Source: Deltaproteobacteria bacterium (lineage in GTDB: Bacteria; Desulfobacterota; DSM-4660; Desulfatiglandales; Desulfatiglandaceae). From it: a stretch of 16,905 nucleotides of DNA. The notes under the pieces are model-generated. The model made no database searches. It saw only the letters and a list, made by a program, of their open reading frames with translations, and had not been told where the DNA came from. The translations under genes and the position numbers were made by a program. Positions 15,395-16,905 of the stretch are shown in pieces; the stretch's first letter is position 1; every line of letters begins with the position of its first letter. The stretch covers positions 1 to 16,905 of the forward strand of contig JABGPV010000094.1 of the NCBI GenBank assembly GCA_018644785.1. The letters run 5' to 3'.

Positions 15395-15553
15395 TTGAAA
15401 ATTGTCAAAAAAATTTTAGGGCTGGTTGTATTTGCGCTTGGATGTCGCATGATCAGTCAGTCATTTCCGTTGGGAGCCGGTTTTATTGCCGAGCATCTGG
15501 TTAAAGTGGTGATTTATGGTGTTGAAACAGAAACGTCCAGGTTTGGTAATTAA
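15395..15553 (+). CDS. Possible small membrane protein (52 aa)
   Basis: From TTG 15395 a 52-residue frame reads as a lysine-rich start (KIVKKI), a hydrophobic segment LGLVVFALGC, an amphipathic middle and a polar tail ending SRFGN. An in-frame TAA at 15380-15382 limits the start. AGG lies only one base before the TTG, and the better AGGGG is 13 bases upstream, so initiation is uncertain. It directly follows the Fe-S gene and its stop codon lies in the first repeat unit. I do not recognise it. It may be a real small protein or the remains of one cut by repeat insertion. Confidence 0.35.
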   Translation: MKIVKKILGLVVFALGCRMISQSFPLGAGFIAEHLVKVVIYGVETETSRFGN

Positions 15554-15685
15554 GGGGACACCTTACTTAATTACTGCTGGTTATGGCGGGCCAGGAACTA
15601 ATTAAGGGGACACCTTACTTAATTACTGCTGGTTATGGCGGGCCAGGGAGTTAGTATAGCAATTAAGTAAGGTGTCCCCTTAATT
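15547..15685. repeat. REP-like repeat cluster: 49-bp direct duplication plus inverted copy
   Basis: Two identical 49-bp units (15547-15595 and 15599-15647) begin TAATTAAGGGGACACC and end GCGGGCCAGG. A 25-bp inverted copy of the leading part lies at 15661-15685, ending GGTGTCCCCTTAATT. The second unit and the inverted copy can fold into a 25-bp stem. The GGGGACACC core resembles repeats that I associate with RAYT/IS200-like transposases. No transposase gene is in the window, so this would be a non-autonomous copy. Confidence 0.85.
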
Positions 15686-15710
15686 CTTTGAGACCCTGGC
15701 ATTACCCAAT

Positions 15711-15776
15711 TCGTCAATTATTCACTGTAATGAAAAATAGACATGACAATTTTTCATTACAGTGAATAATTGACGA
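15711..15776. repeat. Perfect 28-bp inverted repeat with 10-base loop
   Basis: The left arm 15711-15738 starts TCGTCAATTATTCACTG. The right arm 15749-15776 is its exact reverse complement, and the loop is AGACATGACA. It lies directly after the REP-like cluster and is followed by AAATCTGACCCC, another motif typical of mobile short repeats. The absence of any mismatch suggests recent origin. It may also block readthrough between the convergent gene sets. Confidence 0.9.
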
Positions 15777-15799
15777 CTAAATCTGACCCCTTTTTCCCT

Positions 15800-16279
15800 T
15801 CAACTGCTTATCTCTTTCTTTTTCTGCCAGAGGGAGAGTACCAGCATCAGGCAGGCGAAGAGCAGAAGCGGCAGATTCCCGGCTGCTCCGGGGGCTGTTC
15901 CGGCCGTTTCAATGGACTTGAAGGCCGGGATATAGGTCATACGCACCAGATATTCAACTGCGACCAGCAGATACAACATCGGGATCAGCGACCGGTAACG
16001 GATCGCAGCGACCAGATAGATCAGTCCGATAATCAGCTGGGACAATCCCCAGAGCGCAAAAATGCCAATAACAGTACCAGCAGCCCCTTCTGGATATGTG
16101 TCCAGAGGAATGGTGGCAATGGACTGGGCTCCTCCATCGGCTGCGAAAAGATGGTGCTGACTCCGCCAAAGGGTCAGCAGTGTAAAAGGGTAAAACAGCC
16201 ACAGGGCCAGCCTGATCCCGGGGAATTCATTATTGATCCGGCCAGGAAACAAGCCTTGGGCGATTTTCTTCAACTTCAT
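15800..16279 (-). CDS. Small polytopic membrane protein of unknown function
   Basis: 159 residues with four likely membrane segments near 21-38, 69-93, 97-113 and 136-151, a basic N-terminus and a KKK tail. I do not recognise a family. ATG 16279 is chosen because GGAG lies six bases upstream; the longer start at 16327 would add 16 polar residues and overlap the expected transcription start. It follows a NosR/RdhC-like gene after 114 bases and has a reasonable promoter of its own, so it may be a companion of the membrane electron-transfer protein or independent. No cysteine cluster or catalytic motif is visible. Confidence 0.75.
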   Translation of the reverse strand: MKLKKIAQGLFPGRINNEFPGIRLALWLFYPFTLLTLWRSQHHLFAADGGAQSIATIPLDTYPEGAAGTVIGIFALWGLSQLIIGLIYLVAAIRYRSLIPMLYLLVAVEYLVRMTYIPAFKSIETAGTAPGAAGNLPLLLFACLMLVLSLWQKKKEISS

Positions 16280-16331
16280 TTTGACTCCGCTATTTAATGT
16301 TTTCTGAAATCTTTTTGCGACTATCATTTAG

Positions 16332-16360
16332 AATATATTATGTGCTCTTTGACAAATCAA
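16332..16360 (-). promoter_or_regulatory. Sigma-70-type promoter for the four-TM membrane protein
   Basis: On the minus strand TTGATT (16360-16355) and TATATT (16337-16332) are separated by 17 bases, matching 4/6 and 5/6 consensus bases. The predicted start near 16325 gives a leader of about 45 bases to ATG 16279. Confidence 0.4.
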
Positions 16361-16393
16361 ACACTATCGATTCGCCAGTGGCAAGACGCCCCC

Positions 16394-16905
16394 TCAGGAT
16401 GTTCTCCGCCATCTCTCCTTTGCCCATCCGCGAACGGTTAGCAGGAAATCATAGATTGCACCGATGGGGCAGAGAAATCGGCACCAGGGTCGTTTAACCA
16501 GAAAAGAGCTGATCAGCACCGTTCCCAACAATCCGAATTGAAAGGGGCTGCCCTCAAGGTCAAACATTGTTCCGAAGACTTCATAACTTGAAATCCCCGG
16601 ATTTCTAAAGAGCAGGGCTGCCAGGACGGCAGTGAGGGCCAGTCCACGGGGCAGCCAGCGGAAAAATTCCGCAAACCGTTTGGGGCTGCGGGATTTGGCG
16701 CCGCCGATCATCCCCAGGGTTTCCTGGATTGCACCGAAAGGGCAGATCCACTGGCAATAAGGATTTTTTCCCTTAATCAGAAACACCAGCAGGAAAAATC
16801 CGAACAAGGTGTACCAGTAGAGGCTGTTTTGCCACTGCGGCCAGAATCCCATCAGCATTTTGGTCATGAAGGGCAGTGTCAACAGACTGGTATAGATGAA
16901 ACCCA
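16394..16905 (-). CDS. NosR/NapH/RdhC-like membrane polyferredoxin, C-terminal part (truncated by window edge)
   Basis: The frame is open to the window end and gives the last 169 residues; the start lies outside. It has several membrane segments and two C-x3-C-P motifs, YCQWICPFGAIQE and WCRFLCPIGAIYDF, at residues 50-55 and 141-146 of the visible part. The text SYEVFGTMFDLEGSPFQF between them is typical of NosR and RdhC-type proteins, which carry an FMN-binding domain further upstream (not visible). These proteins move electrons through the membrane to periplasmic metalloenzymes. Since an exported RdhA lies elsewhere in the window, an RdhC-like role is attractive, but NosR or a general quinol-linked carrier remains possible. 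No classical ferredoxin domain follows the second motif. Confidence 0.85.
   Translation of the reverse strand, partial: GFIYTSLLTLPFMTKMLMGFWPQWQNSLYWYTLFGFFLLVFLIKGKNPYCQWICPFGAIQETLGMIGGAKSRSPKRFAEFFRWLPRGLALTAVLAALLFRNPGISSYEVFGTMFDLEGSPFQFGLLGTVLISSFLVKRPWCRFLCPIGAIYDFLLTVRGWAKERWRRTS

Noticed and set aside
15547..15647. CRISPR or tandem-repeat array
   Set aside because: Only two 49-bp units separated by three bases, plus an inverted copy; this fits a REP-like element.
15770..16297. 175-residue plus-strand frame opposite the four-TM protein
   Set aside because: It is polar, Q/G-rich text with no recognisable domain; the minus-strand frame has coherent membrane segments, a ribosome site and a promoter.
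1..16905. tRNA, rRNA or known riboswitch
   Set aside because: No cloverleaf, rRNA segment or recognisable cobalamin riboswitch core was found by eye on either strand.

Overview
The window looks like chromosomal DNA from a strictly anaerobic, corrinoid- and iron-sulfur-rich bacterium, most plausibly a sulfate-reducing Desulfobacterota (Desulfobacterales-like). The reasons are a Tat-exported reductive dehalogenase, two more RdhA/QueG-like corrinoid/Fe-S proteins, a NosR/RdhC-like membrane ferredoxin, a DUF362 relic, a CPCR-containing Fe-S protein, a FATP-type acyl-CoA synthetase and sigma-54 control. Taxonomy is inferred from gene content only.

Layout. (1) 1-2012: the N-terminal part of a Tat-signal reductive dehalogenase on the minus strand (cut by the window edge), then two decayed genes: a DUF362 relic with an in-frame amber codon (797-1252, minus) and a solute-binding-protein relic with a one-base frameshift (1589-1908, plus). 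(2) 2013-5156, minus: a 1047-aa sigma-54 activator with a TPR-rich sensor half, GAF, AAA+ and Fis-type HTH. (3) 5157-5550: a divergent control region with a perfect 7-bp-arm palindrome and a very good -24/-12 promoter facing right. (4) 5551-15376, plus: GPH-type MFS symporter, STAS protein, Cys-type sulfatase, two tandem cytoplasmic RdhA/QueG-like proteins, FATP-like acyl-CoA synthetase and a multi-cluster Fe-S protein. Several intergenic gaps carry inverted-repeat elements, including a nested-hairpin family with compensatory changes. (5) 15377-15799: a possible 52-aa membrane peptide and a cluster of REP-like repeats. (6) 15800-16905, minus: a four-TM protein with its own promoter and a NosR/RdhC-like protein cut by the window end.

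Working model (inference): the sigma-54 activator senses a metabolite or partner through its TPR/GAF half and switches on the divergent gene set. The symporter imports a substrate (possibly sulfated or glycosylated), and the membrane-anchored sulfatase removes sulfate. The two cytoplasmic corrinoid/Fe-S proteins then carry out a reductive step, fed by the Fe-S protein, and the ligase activates a carboxylate to its CoA thioester. The combination of sulfatase, paired non-exported RdhA-like proteins and FATP ligase under one sigma-54 switch is the candidate undescribed system here. The exported RdhA at one edge and the NosR-like protein at the other suggest separate respiratory dehalogenation capacity nearby.
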